Below the pieces are notes generated by a model. That model was not told the DNA's origin. It did no database searches and saw only the letters and a program-made list of their open reading frames with translations. A program made the position numbers and the translations under genes. From contig NW_027043829.1 of NCBI RefSeq assembly GCF_037102585.1, forward strand, positions 1,054,001 through 1,118,000: 64,000 nucleotides of DNA, in the 5' to 3' direction. Origin of the DNA: Saccharomycopsis crataegensis. Lineage: Eukaryota > Ascomycota > Saccharomycetes > Ascoideales > Saccharomycopsidaceae. Shown piece after piece: positions 1 to 10,234 of the stretch (the stretch's first letter is position 1; each line of letters starts with the position of its first letter).

Positions 1-396
1 GCCTTTCAAGTTCTCGGACACATTAACCCTAGCTCCAGAGCGCTCTTTGATATAGCTGATCTTCTCACCACCTTTACCAACAATAAGCCCGGCCTCTTTG
101 ACAGGACAGAGCATACGGAAGTGGACATAAGTTGGGTCGTCACCTGTCTGGACCTTATGTGATGATATTGGGGTAGATCTCTTTGGGATATCTTCTGCTG
201 GCTGTTGCTGTGTGGTGTTGTCGTCTGTAGTAGTAATAGTACCAGTAGTGGTGGTGGTAGTGCTTGTGAGCAATGGGGCGGTCTGGTGCTTGTCCTTTTC
301 TGCATCTTCTTGCTCTAGCATTTCCGAGTCCATGGCGACTCTTTTGGTCTGAGTGGTGTCCTCAGTCTGCTCTTCTTCGATCTTACGCTTGAGCAT
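1..396 (-). CDS. PBP2: KH-domain RNA-binding protein, PBP2/HEK2-like, C-terminus beyond window
   Basis: The 132 visible codons start at the ATG at 396-394 and stay open to the window edge. After an acidic, Thr-rich low-complexity leader of about 90 residues, the first KH domain begins. It carries the GxxG loop as GKGG, inside a VKEAGLIVGKGGEKISYIKE context. KH proteins of this family bind single-stranded RNA and act in mRNA localisation, stability or telomere-associated roles. The first KH resembles yeast Pbp2/Hek2. SWC5 is divergently placed, as with YBR231C and YBR233W in S. cerevisiae, which favours PBP2. The remaining KH domains lie to the left and cannot be seen. Family is sure; choice of PBP2 over HEK2 is moderate. 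Confidence 0.75.
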   Translation of the reverse strand, partial: MLKRKIEEEQTEDTTQTKRVAMDSEMLEQEDAEKDKHQTAPLLTSTTTTTTGTITTTDDNTTQQQPAEDIPKRSTPISSHKVQTGDDPTYVHFRMLCPVKEAGLIVGKGGEKISYIKERSGARVNVSENLKG

Positions 397-663
397 CGTA
401 AGATATGATATTATAGTATTATAATAATGAATAAAGATAATTAACTTGTTGATAACAGTTTGTTGTTTTGTTGGTGGAAGAAAAAAAAAATGGAGAGGAG
501 AATAAAACGAGTGGAGGGTAACAGTCACCTGACACTCCCTGGCTGCTCCTCACAAAAAAAAAAAAAAAAAATTGGCGGCGGCGGCGGCGAAAAATTCCAA
601 CTGTGCGGTACTCATGAAGAATAACATCGTATAATATAATCATAATAGTAATAAAAATATACA

Positions 664-1611
664 ATGAGTAGTCAAGACAATAATGACAACAGACCTAAAC
701 GCAAGGAAGAAGAAGAGGATGACGATGATGATTCATCCGATGAAGATTACGTCCCAGGAAGTATGCATATATTGGAAAAAAAACATTGTGTAATCAATTA
801 AATATTCATCCATACTAACATATATTTAGACAATGCCCAAGTAGACAATGATGACGATGAAGATGATGACGATTACAAAGATGATGAAGAAACACAGAAA
901 ACTGTCCAGGAAATCAAGAAAGCAGGGTACAGTAAGATCGAAAGTAGCGAAGGTGGGCTAATCAAGACAAGAAACCAACGTTTGCAAGAACAGCAGCAGA
1001 AACAAGACAATCAGCATTTGGCTCTTCTAAACGAACCAGCCAACCCGACATCGGTAGATATAGACTCCATTTGGGATGAAATGAAGAGCAACACCAATGC
1101 TTCAGCCATAAAACCGGCCCTGGTTTCTGACAATACCACTACCCCAATCGCTACCACCCCATCCATCGAAGAAGAAAAAATCAAAATCACCAGAACCTAC
1201 GAATACGCCGGAGAAACCATCAGTGAGGACAAATGGGTACTAAAGTCTTCGGCCGAAGCCAAAGCTTACCACAATTCCCTTAAGATTGAAGCCTCTTCTA
1301 TAACAAAAGATAGTACTCCAGAATCCTCAAGCGATACAACCCCAAAGCCACTGGCCAGCATTAATAACAAACCACCCCCAAGAAAACGTCGGGCCAAGAA
1401 ATCAATTGTTGATAATATCATTAAAAGTTCAAAAATGGCAAAAATCAGCACCCTTGAAAAATCGCGATTAGACTGGGCAAATTATGTCGATTCTAATAAA
1501 CTCAATGATGAATTGCGGAAACATAACAAAGATGGGTACCTCAGTAAACAAGATTTCCTCAGTAGAGTCGAGTCAAATATTGATAACAAAATCAAAGAAT
1601 CAAAAAAATGA
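664..1611 (+). CDS. SWC5: Swc5, SWR1 complex subunit (BCNT domain), spliced
   Basis: The exons are 664-760 and 830-1611, giving 292 aa. The intron (761-829, 69 nt) has 5' site GTATGC, branch point TACTAAC at 813-819 and 3' TTTAG. Splicing joins the N-terminal acidic exon in frame to the rest. The protein has an acidic Asp/Glu-rich N-terminus typical of histone-binding Swc5. A basic PPPRKRRAKK stretch follows. It ends with a BCNT-C domain (LEKSRLDWANYV, then KHNKDGYLSKQDFLSRVE) in the last ~50 residues. Swc5 activates the SWR1 remodeller that exchanges H2A for H2A.Z. It sits head to head with PBP2 and tail to tail with POP5. Without the intron the ORF would begin at a non-ATG codon, which supports the spliced model. 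Confidence 0.93.
761..829 (+). other. spliceosomal intron of SWC5
   Basis: GTATGC donor at 761, a canonical TACTAAC branch site at 813-819 only 10 nt before the acceptor AG at 828-829. Removal restores one open frame from ATG 664. Confidence 0.9.
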
Positions 1612-1927
1612 AATCAGAAATCAACCAAACAGAATCATTTTTTTTTTTTTAGGATTATTCAATAAGTAACTTGCCAAGTATATATATATATATATATATT
1701 GGTCCAAAAAAAACTATTTCCTGTCAATATTTTTTTAATAATTAGTAATTTTGTTCTGAAAAGTAACTTTCTTGCCATGCCTATTTAACAATATCTTTGT
1801 TTATATCATATAGCTCAACATCTTTCAACAACATAATGGATAGTTTTTTTTGTCTTTCTTTCCTCTTTATTGGCATTGTTTAGTTTTCTTATATCTCTAT
1901 CGGAAATGTGTAAACACCTCAAATTAA
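1612..1927. other. intergenic, convergent SWC5/POP5 3' region
   Basis: AT-rich spacer with a T10 tract and a (TA)n run near 1680-1699. No gene or structured RNA is recognisable. Confidence 0.6.
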
Positions 1928-2362
1928 TCATCCAGTGATATCTCTTATCTCATTCACCAACTCCTTATTTTCCCCAATTAAGAAATCCTGGGCCTTCTTT
2001 ATTGTTCCGCTGATTCTAACTATCAGTACCACTACTTCTTGACCATATAATTTCTGGATACACATCATCGCAAAACACACCATTTCAACATCATCTCTGC
2101 CCACTTTGACGATCCCCGTCGAGGTTCGATTCAGAAAATACCGTACACTCAATACTGGGGCTATGGTACCTTGGGCAAACTCCCCGAAATTGACTTGAAG
2201 ATGATCTCGGAAAATTGCCGCAAGGGATTTTTGATTGATTGACGGCGATGATGATTTGAGGATCTCGAGTTGAGGAATTGGTTCATCGTTGTATGGGGTA
2301 TCTTTGGGTGATGGAGGATACAAAATTTTGAAAGTAATGTATCTATTCTTAACTCTGACCAT
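1928..2362 (-). CDS. POP5: Pop5, RNase P/MRP protein subunit
   Basis: Encodes 144 aa opening with MVRVKNRYITFKILYPP, the characteristic Pop5 start. A C-terminal block VVLIVRISGTIKKAQDFLIGEN matches the RISGTI...FLI motif of the family. Pop5 is a small core protein of nuclear RNase P (tRNA 5' maturation) and RNase MRP (pre-rRNA processing). It is slightly shorter than the S. cerevisiae protein. The ATG at 2362 fits the conserved N-terminus. A codon CTG at residue 113 (2024-2026) falls in a position that is not leucine in homologues I recall. A T-rich leader (T18 near 2471-2489) lies upstream. The gene converges with SWC5. Confidence 0.93.
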   Translation of the reverse strand: MVRVKNRYITFKILYPPSPKDTPYNDEPIPQLEILKSSSPSINQKSLAAIFRDHLQVNFGEFAQGTIAPVLSVRYFLNRTSTGIVKVGRDDVEMVCFAMMCIQKLYGQEVVVLIVRISGTIKKAQDFLIGENKELVNEIRDITG

Positions 2363-2814
2363 TGTTCATAAAAACTATTATTTTACTATCTTAATTGTAG
2401 CAGGTATTTTTGATACAAAGTATTCGGGAAGGGTTAAATAATTGTTCAATTTTTTTTTTTTCAAAAAGATTTTTTTTTTTTTTTTTTTTGGATGCATTGT
2501 CTACAATTTGATGATTTAGAGTAATTTAGAAAACCCATTTTTGTAACGAGAGGTTAAAATAATACCTTGCCTACATAGTAATGAAAACAGATACTTTCCA
2601 TTCCAATAAAATACCATAAAAAAGTCATAGAACCGCATGCATATAAATATATAGATATAAAAATATCTCCGAATAAGAACTGAAAAAATACTGTACATCT
2701 AGAAACATGATAAAAACAAAACGAAAAACTAATCAACATCCAAAGACATAATGTATCTAATAGATACTGGCTGAAATTGAGACTTCCGTCCCTAATTTCC
2801 TTTTCATGCTCTCA
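2363..2814. other. intergenic, POP5 promoter and TF 3' region
   Basis: 452 bases with two poly-T tracts (about 2450-2489) next to the POP5 start, as expected for a nucleosome-depleted yeast promoter. Nothing else seen. Confidence 0.5.
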
Positions 2815-4617
2815 TCAAACCATGGTCAAATCCCAATCCAATTTTCGTACCACCCCAAGTAACTTCCCCAAGAAATCTCCGTCACCTTCATTCTTCCAAC
2901 ACTCTCTAATCATTTCCATCACTCGTCTCACATTTCCAATGATATAACCTTCGTCTTGCCACCTTTGCACTCTTCTCATATACTCTTGGCGTTCTTGTTC
3001 ACCAATACAATTCATTCCCACCACAACAAATCCAAGGCACAATACCCCTTTCACAGGACTCGTTAACAACTCCTCTAACAACCCCAGCGCTTGATGAACA
3101 AGCAATTGTACTGCAGCACTTGATGGTGGAGTGTCTTGAAATGCTTGAATAAGCACGATCTGCGATATGTACTGATATAACTGGAAAACTTGAGTATGGG
3201 GCACAAGTTGGCCGATCGAGGTGAAATACTCAAGTTCAGAATTCAGAGGTTGACAAGCATCAAGCTTGTCAAGAAAGTATTGATATTTGCTGTCTAACTG
3301 TTTCAAAAGCTCGAGACGTGTACCAGGAGATAGGTTTGGGTTGAACTGAAGCAGCTTACTGGGTGAAGCATAATAATCAACAGCGGAATCATTCCGCATT
3401 AACAACGCTGCAGAATAATAGTTAGAGTATAATTGTGATTTGAGTTTTCTTGATTGGTTGACGATGTCATTGATAATGAGAAATAATGGACCGACACAAC
3501 TTTGGAGGGTATCAATATATTCAACTCCATCAGAAGTGTATATTTTCTCGTATTCTTCAATTTTGAATGCTGGCCCATTGATCATTGCTTGCGAACTCAA
3601 GACATCATGGAACGCGAAATTTGAGGCTAGGTATTTTTCTTCTTTTGATCCCACAAGAGAATGAATTCCCCCTAATTGATTAATTAATTCTGCAGCAATT
3701 TGTGAAAATGTCACCCAGTGTTTGACATCACCTGAAGAAATTTCCACTGCCTGGAGAAGAATTGCACATGCCAAATTCTTGATGAGATCTGCCCGGTCGG
3801 TATTTCTGCAGAGGTTCACATCAAGAAGGTCTTTGGAAAGGTTGAGGTACCGCCTACTGTCGGTATTATCGAGAAACACTCCGCCCCACGAAATTAGCCC
3901 GTTGAGAACGCATTCATCGTGGATAGCCATCGGCAAGTAAAAATTGAACCAGTAGTTGGTTTCGGAAGGCACGGTAGAGATATTTGTTGCCACAGAATGG
4001 ATAAAGTATTCTAGGTATTGTTTTTCTTTTCCTTTAACATTGAGTCTATCGGGAATGTAGCATAATGGTTGGATATGGGTAAGTTGGGTATTCTGATAAG
4101 CGGAAACCATTGCTTGTACCGATACATCCGTAGGGAACCCGAATTCTTGAGAGTTAAGAAAATCTTCGAGGTCGTTGATGGTATCAAGGTTGAAATCCAA
4201 AGGGTTTGGATTGATTAAGAGTAGCGAATGAGGAGATGAAGGATGGTTCTGTTTTGATGCAGGGTATTGATAATCTGGTACTATCGGCAAATCATTGATA
4301 TCTGTAGTTGGTTCCGCGATTGTGGGTTGTGAGGCCATGGGCTCTGTGAGTGTGGGTTGTGAAATTGGGGGTAATTGTTGTGTATTTGGCTTTGCTATTT
4401 TGGTGATATTTTTACTCTGTTTAGAAGGATCATTTGGTTTGCCACTGGGTCTGATACACTCGGCGCCAATTCTTTGGCATAACCCACATTTGGGGAAAAC
4501 CTCGTCACATTTCTTCTTTTTCGATTTGCAAGTGGTGCAGCCACTGCGAGACCGAGGAGAGATCCCGACAAAACGATACTGCTTGTGTATTGCTTTTGAA
4601 GCGATCAGTTTAGGCAT
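2815..4617 (-). CDS. Zn(II)2Cys6 fungal transcription factor
   Basis: The first ATG in frame is at 4617, giving 600 aa; the open frame extends about 12 codons further upstream without an ATG. A Zn2Cys6 binuclear cluster lies at residues 27-54 with spacing CX2CX6CX6CX2CX6C (CTTCKSKKKKC, then PKCGLCQRIGAEC). Basic residues precede it and a Pro/Thr/Gln-rich linker follows. The remaining ~430 residues look like the helical fungal-specific regulatory domain of the UGA3/LYS14-type class. I infer a nuclear DNA-binding regulator recognising CGG-type half sites. The target pathway cannot be told from sequence. Its divergent promoter, shared with YCK2, holds a CCGCGG palindrome (4830-4835), a possible autoregulatory zinc-cluster site. 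Confidence 0.85.
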   Translation of the reverse strand: MPKLIASKAIHKQYRFVGISPRSRSGCTTCKSKKKKCDEVFPKCGLCQRIGAECIRPSGKPNDPSKQSKNITKIAKPNTQQLPPISQPTLTEPMASQPTIAEPTTDINDLPIVPDYQYPASKQNHPSSPHSLLLINPNPLDFNLDTINDLEDFLNSQEFGFPTDVSVQAMVSAYQNTQLTHIQPLCYIPDRLNVKGKEKQYLEYFIHSVATNISTVPSETNYWFNFYLPMAIHDECVLNGLISWGGVFLDNTDSRRYLNLSKDLLDVNLCRNTDRADLIKNLACAILLQAVEISSGDVKHWVTFSQIAAELINQLGGIHSLVGSKEEKYLASNFAFHDVLSSQAMINGPAFKIEEYEKIYTSDGVEYIDTLQSCVGPLFLIINDIVNQSRKLKSQLYSNYYSAALLMRNDSAVDYYASPSKLLQFNPNLSPGTRLELLKQLDSKYQYFLDKLDACQPLNSELEYFTSIGQLVPHTQVFQLYQYISQIVLIQAFQDTPPSSAAVQLLVHQALGLLEELLTSPVKGVLCLGFVVVGMNCIGEQERQEYMRRVQRWQDEGYIIGNVRRVMEMIRECWKNEGDGDFLGKLLGVVRKLDWDLTMV

Positions 4618-5278
4618 ATAAGAATGGGATGGTTGTGGTATGGTATATAACAACAGTATAGTGTTGAATTAGTGGTATGTACAGATTTTTCCTTGTCAGC
4701 GGTCTTCGATGGGCTGTATTATGTAACATTGTGGCAGGTGCTTAGGTAACCACGCGCCACCATATGACTGTACAGAAACACACTGTTAACCGCATACCAT
4801 GCCGGGTGTTTCACCCTGGTATTACTCACCCGCGGCCAAAAAAAGAAACACCAAGAATAAACAACAAAAAAAGAAACACCAAGAGAAAAAAAAAGAAAGA
4901 GGAAAAAAAAAGGAAATTTTCCTGAGTGAATGGATGATTTTTGGGTTATTTGCCAGATAAAAAAAAATACTATATTCGATTATTATCATCATCGCCTTTA
5001 CAGCTACAACCAAATACACATACACACACAACACACACACACAAAAAGAAACTTTTTTTTTTTTTTTTTACTTTTCTTTTTCATAAACTGGATCAGAAGA
5101 GAAAAAAAAAATTATAATAAAGCATCACTTCTTTATTGTTCTTGTTCTTTTGTGTCGTTTACCTGAATTATTATCGTCTGTTCATTTCTTTTCAAATACA
5201 TCCATCAAAACATCATATTTCTTCCATCCCTTTCTAATCTGAATAGACCTCACACATCATCCCTCTTACATTCCCATC
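4618..5278. promoter_or_regulatory. divergent promoter of Zn2Cys6 factor and YCK2-type kinase
   Basis: 660 bases containing a CCGCGG palindrome at 4830-4835 flanked by C-rich sequence, poly-A stretches around 4840-4915, a (CA)n run near 5020-5041 and T/A tracts at 5054-5112. CCGCGG is an inverted CGG pair of the type bound by Zn2Cys6 proteins (family knowledge); binding here is inference. Confidence 0.4.
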
Positions 5279-6670
5279 ATGAGCAATAGAATATCGTCCC
5301 AACATCAGAAACAAGACCCATCATCATCATCCCAGCACCAGTCTTCTGGTGGCTCTTCCTCTGGCAACAACACCATCGTGGGTTTGCACTATAAGATTGG
5401 CAAGAAGATTGGGGAAGGGTCATTTGGGGTGATCTTTGAGGGTACCAACATCATCAGTAACCTTCCAGTAGCCATCAAGTTCGAACCTCGCAAAACCGAA
5501 GCCCCACAATTGCGTGATGAGTTCAAGACCTACAAGTTCCTTAGTGGTAGCGAAGGGGTGCCATCTGCTTACTATTTTGGTCAAGAAGGTTTGCACAATA
5601 TCTTGGTGATTGATTTGTTGGGTCCATCTTTGGAAGATCTCTTTGACTGGTGTGGAAGACGTTTTTCTGTAAAGACAACTGTCCAAGTCGCCGTCCAAAT
5701 GTTGTCCTTGATCGAAACCATCCACAATCATGACTTGATTTACAGAGATATTAAACCAGACAACTTCTTGATTGGCAGACCAGGCCAACCTGATGAAAAT
5801 GCTGTCCATTTGGTTGATTTTGGTATGGCTAAATTTTACATTGATCAGAGAACTAAAACTCACATTCCTTACAGAGAAAAGAAGTCCCTTAGTGGTACCG
5901 CCAGATACATGTCTGTCAACACCCACTTGGGTAGAGAGCAATCTAGAAGAGATGATTTAGAAGCCCTTGGCCATGTGTTCTTTTACTTCCTTAGAGGACA
6001 ATTGCCATGGCAAGGTTTGAAAGCCCCAACTAATAAACAAAAGTATGAAAAGATTGGGGAGAAAAAGAGATCCACCCCAGTTTTGGAGTTATGTGCTGGG
6101 TTACCTAGACAATTTGCCCAATACTTGGAAACTGTTAGAAGTTTGGGATTCGATCAACAACCTGACTATGATGGTTACAGAAGATTGTTACTCAGCGTCC
6201 TTGATGACATGGGAGAAAAAGCCGATGGCAAGTACGATTGGATGAAGTTGAATGGGGGTAGAGGCTGGGATTACTCCATCAACAAGAAGCCAAACTTGCA
6301 TGGTTATGGCCATCCGAACCCTCCGGGCGAAAGAGAAAGATATCGTCAAAGAAGAAACCGTCATCAAGCAGCCAATGGGGCTGGTGCCAATAACAACGGT
6401 ACTGCCAACCCTGCTCAAAATACCGGAGCTAATAATGGTAACTCCAAAAACAACTCTAATGCTCAGCTACAAACTTCGCAACCTCCACGTACTCCAAATC
6501 CACAAAATAATCCTTCTAGCAATGTTCACCAACAGAACCTCCCAGATATTCCAGGTCACAACAAAGCCCCAATTGACCCAAGACAACAACGTGCTTCACA
6601 AAAAGCTTTCAATGATGAAGAAGAAGAGCCAGAACGTAACGGTTTCTTTGCCAAACTTTGTTGTTTCTAA
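5279..6670 (+). CDS. YCK2: plasma-membrane casein kinase I, Yck1/Yck2 type
   Basis: 463 aa. The CK1 catalytic domain spans about residues 37-310. Visible landmarks are the Gly loop IGEGSFGVIFEG, VAIKFE lysine, the catalytic loop YRDIKPDNFLI, DFG (VDFGMAKFY), and the CK1 variant of APE (SLSGTARYMSVNTH). A Gln/Asn/Pro-rich tail follows and the protein ends in FFAKLCCF. Yck1/2 kinases are palmitoylated on C-terminal cysteines by Akr1 and act at the plasma membrane in nutrient signalling, septin organisation and endocytosis. The tail is shorter than in S. cerevisiae Yck2 (546 aa). The gene is next to CUZ1, as in S. cerevisiae (YNL154C/YNL155W). I read every codon and found no CTG, consistent with strong avoidance of that codon. 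Confidence 0.93.
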   Translation: MSNRISSQHQKQDPSSSSQHQSSGGSSSGNNTIVGLHYKIGKKIGEGSFGVIFEGTNIISNLPVAIKFEPRKTEAPQLRDEFKTYKFLSGSEGVPSAYYFGQEGLHNILVIDLLGPSLEDLFDWCGRRFSVKTTVQVAVQMLSLIETIHNHDLIYRDIKPDNFLIGRPGQPDENAVHLVDFGMAKFYIDQRTKTHIPYREKKSLSGTARYMSVNTHLGREQSRRDDLEALGHVFFYFLRGQLPWQGLKAPTNKQKYEKIGEKKRSTPVLELCAGLPRQFAQYLETVRSLGFDQQPDYDGYRRLLLSVLDDMGEKADGKYDWMKLNGGRGWDYSINKKPNLHGYGHPNPPGERERYRQRRNRHQAANGAGANNNGTANPAQNTGANNGNSKNNSNAQLQTSQPPRTPNPQNNPSSNVHQQNLPDIPGHNKAPIDPRQQRASQKAFNDEEEEPERNGFFAKLCCF

Positions 6671-7276
6671 CCTGGTTGATCACCATTTGAATTCAAGCAG
6701 AGCCGGTATCCTATATTCATTATATATGACATGTTTATTTTCTATTGTTCTAGTTTGTTCAACATCTTGCGATTTTCATCATTTATTAACTTGAATTCTC
6801 TATTTCTTTTTTCTTTTTCTTTTTTATCTCTGCTCTTTTTTTTTTTCCATTATTATTACTATTATTATCTTCTACTTTCTAATATTTAGAAACCCAAAAA
6901 TTACTCATTCGCATTTTTACTGTTCAAATTTTTTTTTTTTTTCTAATTTTTCATCTTAATTTATTTTGCTTATATGTTTCTCCAGTACATCCTAATATTT
7001 CCCTGATTATTATTACTTTTTTTTTTTTCATCAATTGCAATTGTTTTGTTAACCTTTTGACTCTTCCCATTGGCATTCTATATTTTTCTCTGGATAGTGC
7101 AATCACGTTAGATCATCGTCTTTTATTGTTTCGAATTAATTGTAGTTGGTAGTATAGTATCTTTGGAACTTCGTATACGAGTTGTCTGAGGTAACCATCC
7201 ATGGCACTGGTACATCCCACTTGTGGCAATGGCGAAAAAGAAATGAAATAGAAGAGAAGAGAACAATTACTAATTG
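6671..7276. other. YCK2 3' region and distal CUZ1 promoter
   Basis: Very T-rich, with repeated T8-T14 runs between 6806 and 7030. No ORF or RNA gene supported. Confidence 0.5.
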
Positions 7277-7285
7277 TTTGCCACC
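7277..7285 (-). promoter_or_regulatory. PACE element (Rpn4 site) upstream of CUZ1
   Basis: TTTGCCACC, the exact reverse complement of the proteasome-associated control element GGTGGCAAA bound by Rpn4. It lies about 146 bp upstream of the CUZ1 ATG. Cuz1 is a proteasome/Cdc48 cofactor, so the site fits the gene. Confidence 0.7.
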
Positions 7286-7430
7286 TAAAAACATAGATCT
7301 AATAGACATATAAATAGAAGCTGCTTTCCTATTCTTCTCTTTCATTTTATCTATTTTTTTGCGTTGACAGTGCATTTTTTGTTTTCATCCCTCAATCAAT
7401 TAAACACAAGAAAGAAATAGAATTCACAAC

Positions 7431-8297
7431 ATGACTGACTCGGAAGGTATGATGAACATTGGCAAACACTGCCAGCATTGTCGACAATTGGATTTCCTAC
7501 CGTTTGTGTGCTCTGAATGTGGAGGGACTTTCTGTGGAGATCACAGAGTTCCAGGGATCCATCGTTGCTCCAGTCCGTCGTCAAAAGATTCATCTGCCAC
7601 AATACCAACTTCAGAGACAACCAGCACCACGCCAGGACTCACAGCAAAACAACTTTTCGCACAAGCTAAAGAACCAAAACGTTATGAGACCGATCGCCGA
7701 CTTGGAACTGGAACCCCAGGGACCCTTGGGGAAATGTTACGTTCGACTCAAGGGCAAAGCATGGGAGGACTTAAGGCGTTGGAAAAAGTCCGCAAGTTTG
7801 TGTTCCAGCAACGTAAATCTCTGTCAAAAGAATCATCATCATCATTCAAATCTTTTTTCAAGAGCTCACCAAGCCAACGAATCGTGAATGTTTCCAAACT
7901 CAAATCGGTGGCGAAAGGTGACCCTAAGACCCCGATGAGTGAAAGAGTATACGTGTGGCTTATTTTGGTGCCGGATGATAGTGATTTTGGTGAGTTTTTT
8001 GAGAAAAAACAACATTTGCAAGCAGATTTCCGCAAACCATTCTACGTTTCCCGAAGTTGGCCGGTGGGGAGGGCACTTGACAGTGCCACCCAGATTTACA
8101 AGATTAAGAACCAGAATAATAAAGCGGTTGACAAGAGCCAGAAGTTGTCAATCTTCAGGTTGGCCCGTAGTGCTGAACAGAAATCGACAAACAATAATGA
8201 TGATGAATTGGTCCATCCTGTGGCTGCCAATGGCAGGGTCAATAAGGAATTCCAGGATGGAGATACGTTGTACTTGATTAGGGGAGCTGATTTATGA
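7431..8297 (+). CDS. CUZ1: Cuz1-like AN1 zinc finger, Cdc48/proteasome-associated protein
   Basis: 288 aa. An AN1-type zinc finger occupies residues 13-46 with ligands in CQHCRQ, FVCSECGGTFC and HRVPGIHRC. The C-terminal part is a ubiquitin-like fold that ends in DGDTLYLIRGADL. A Ser/Thr-rich linker joins the two. Cuz1 binds Cdc48 and the proteasome and protects cells from metalloid-induced proteotoxic stress. Length is close to S. cerevisiae Cuz1 (274 aa). The gene lies tandem to YCK2, a conserved adjacency. A perfect PACE box in the promoter suggests Rpn4 control together with proteasome genes. A (GA)n run follows directly after the stop codon. Confidence 0.92.
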   Translation: MTDSEGMMNIGKHCQHCRQLDFLPFVCSECGGTFCGDHRVPGIHRCSSPSSKDSSATIPTSETTSTTPGLTAKQLFAQAKEPKRYETDRRLGTGTPGTLGEMLRSTQGQSMGGLKALEKVRKFVFQQRKSLSKESSSSFKSFFKSSPSQRIVNVSKLKSVAKGDPKTPMSERVYVWLILVPDDSDFGEFFEKKQHLQADFRKPFYVSRSWPVGRALDSATQIYKIKNQNNKAVDKSQKLSIFRLARSAEQKSTNNNDDELVHPVAANGRVNKEFQDGDTLYLIRGADL

Positions 8298-8672
8298 GAG
8301 ATAGAGAGAGAGAGAGAGAGAGACATACTCTGTGTATATTATATTTATATTGTTGCTGAATAATACCAGTCTATTTATCAAATTTGTTGTAAGGTCGCTC
8401 TATCAAGCTGATGTTGATGGCGATGTTGCGATGGGGTCCATAACCTTTTTTTTTTTTTTTTTTTTTTTTTTTCCCTTTCTCAAAGACTGCAAATCATTAA
8501 GCATCATCATCTACGACCTATAACTGTTATCTTTTTGTCTACAATTAAGAGAAAGAAGAAATATATTCTTTCTTTCTCTTTTTTTTTTTTCTCTCCCCCA
8601 TAAGTGATAGAGAGACGGTAAATGCACATATAATCCATTATTATCCAACAATCAAACAACATACATGCCAAC
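8298..8672. other. intergenic with GA repeat and long T tract
   Basis: A (GA)n microsatellite at about 8297-8322, a near 30-base T tract at 8443-8472, and T/C-rich sequence just upstream of ELA1. These act as probable 3' end and promoter elements; nothing else seen. Confidence 0.5.
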
Positions 8673-9696
8673 ATGAATTATGGATATCCTCAGCCCATCC
8701 CCCCTCCCAGAAAGAAACTAAAGTCATTGATGGAGATCTGCACCATTAGATTACTTGCAAACGTACGAAGCATTGACAATGTGGGAGAGTATCCCAGTTT
8801 CCATCTTTTACGACCGGTACTACGACGAATGGATGCCTCGCATCTACGAAGAATCGAGGCCCAGTCCCCGGATTTACTCGACCAAACTGGACCACTATGG
8901 AAAACTCTTATTGAAAAAGATTTCCCAAAACATACTTTCCTGGATGATGATGAATCTGTTGGTTTTTCTACAGTATATCTCCGACTAGATCAAGAGCAAC
9001 AACAGCGGCGGGCCGCTGCGTTACATAAGCTTAAAACCAATCAACAACAATTACAACTGGCAAGAAACCAGATAGTAGGGTTGAATGAGGAGTCATCAAT
9101 CAGAATGGTGAATTTAGTGGTGAACCGCAAGCGGAAAAAGCGATTCTTTGGCGATGATTCGGAATTCAAATCGGCAGCGATGAAAAAAGTCAAGCGGGAT
9201 GTCAATGTGAGAAATAACTTGTTCAAAATGGGACCTTCACCCACTACAATGCTACAAAGACCCACAATCACTTGTAGTGGTTTCAATAAGTCTAGTCGAA
9301 TTAAGAACTCTGGGTTATTAGAACAGATTCAAACAAATTCTTCCTCGAGGTCAGGGATTTTCACTCATAGAACCAATCGTGAGGTTAAAAGTCCGACACT
9401 TAGACAACCTTCCACCAACACTCGGAACATTGGTAGTTTCAGATCTAGCCCTACTGCAAAACAAACCACTACTCTATCTAAATCTTTGGATCGACCTGCT
9501 AGTGCATCTCAATCAGTAGACAGATCTACCAGTTCGTCTCAATCGCTAGATAGACCTGTTAATGTGTCACTTCCACCTCCCTCCGCCCCAAGTAAACTTG
9601 AAAAGCAGTTCAGTGGACGCTCTAAACTGTCAATTTTCTTACCTCGCTCAAAGACTGGTTCCAATGTTGCGAAATCCAAATCGCCGCCAGTTGTCA

Positions 9697-9767
<71 letters not shown>

Positions 9768-9962
9768 AGAAAAAAAGAAATCGGCGAAAAAAAGGTGGGA
9801 CGTACCAAATCAGGTTTAGAATTGTTTGACCCTAGTATAACAAGATCTAGATCTCCAGGTCCTAAAAAATCCCTGATGAAGAAGCCGGGGGTGGTTGTTA
9901 TCCATCGAGATAACCCTAAGATCTTCACCAGCAGGCTATTTTTGAACAGCAAAAAACCATAG
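8673..9962 (+). CDS. ELA1: elongin A homologue
   Basis: 429 aa. The first ~90 residues match the elongin A domain (LMEICTIRLLANV, then LLRPVLRRMDASHLRRIE and LWKTLIEKDFP), which contains the BC-box/F-box-like segment that binds Elc1. The rest is basic and low-complexity, with SQSVDR/SQSLDR-type repeats near residues 270-300. It also has 23 consecutive TCA serine codons (9699-9767, residues 343-365). Ela1-Elc1 with Cul3 ubiquitylates stalled RNA polymerase II (Rpb1). The gene lies near CSL4 as in S. cerevisiae (YNL230C/YNL232W). The Ser tract is likely length-variable between strains. Confidence 0.88.
9699..9767 (+). repeat. (TCA)23 trinucleotide microsatellite inside ELA1
   Basis: An uninterrupted TCA repeat encoding 23 serines in frame. 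All codons are identical, so the tract looks recent or maintained by slippage rather than by protein-level selection alone. Confidence 0.95.
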
Positions 9963-10234
9963 AAGATGGGAGGGTGAAAAAGGGCTTTCCTTTCTATTAT
10001 ATTTTACAATTTTATATCCTATACTATACTATACCAATAGTAAGATTTTGTATTTTAGACTAATGAACTTTTACGATCGAATTTCAAGTTGTAATTACAT
10101 CCTATTAGGAATTACTCGTAATTTATATCATCTCATTAAAGACTATCAATATACCACAATGAAAAATTGTACCAAAAAAAAAAATCAAATAAATATATAA
10201 TAAATAATACCCTGTCTTGATCTTGGAGTTCATC

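Noticed and set aside
2123-2132. tRNA B-box-like GGTTCGATTC
   Set aside because: Sits inside the POP5 coding sequence, with no A box or cloverleaf around it.
5420-5941. 173-codon frame antisense to YCK2
   Set aside because: Overlaps the kinase catalytic core, where the plus-strand frame has every kinase motif.
9539-9952. Poly-Asp protein antisense to ELA1
   Set aside because: Exists only because the (TCA)23 repeat reads as GAT on the other strand.
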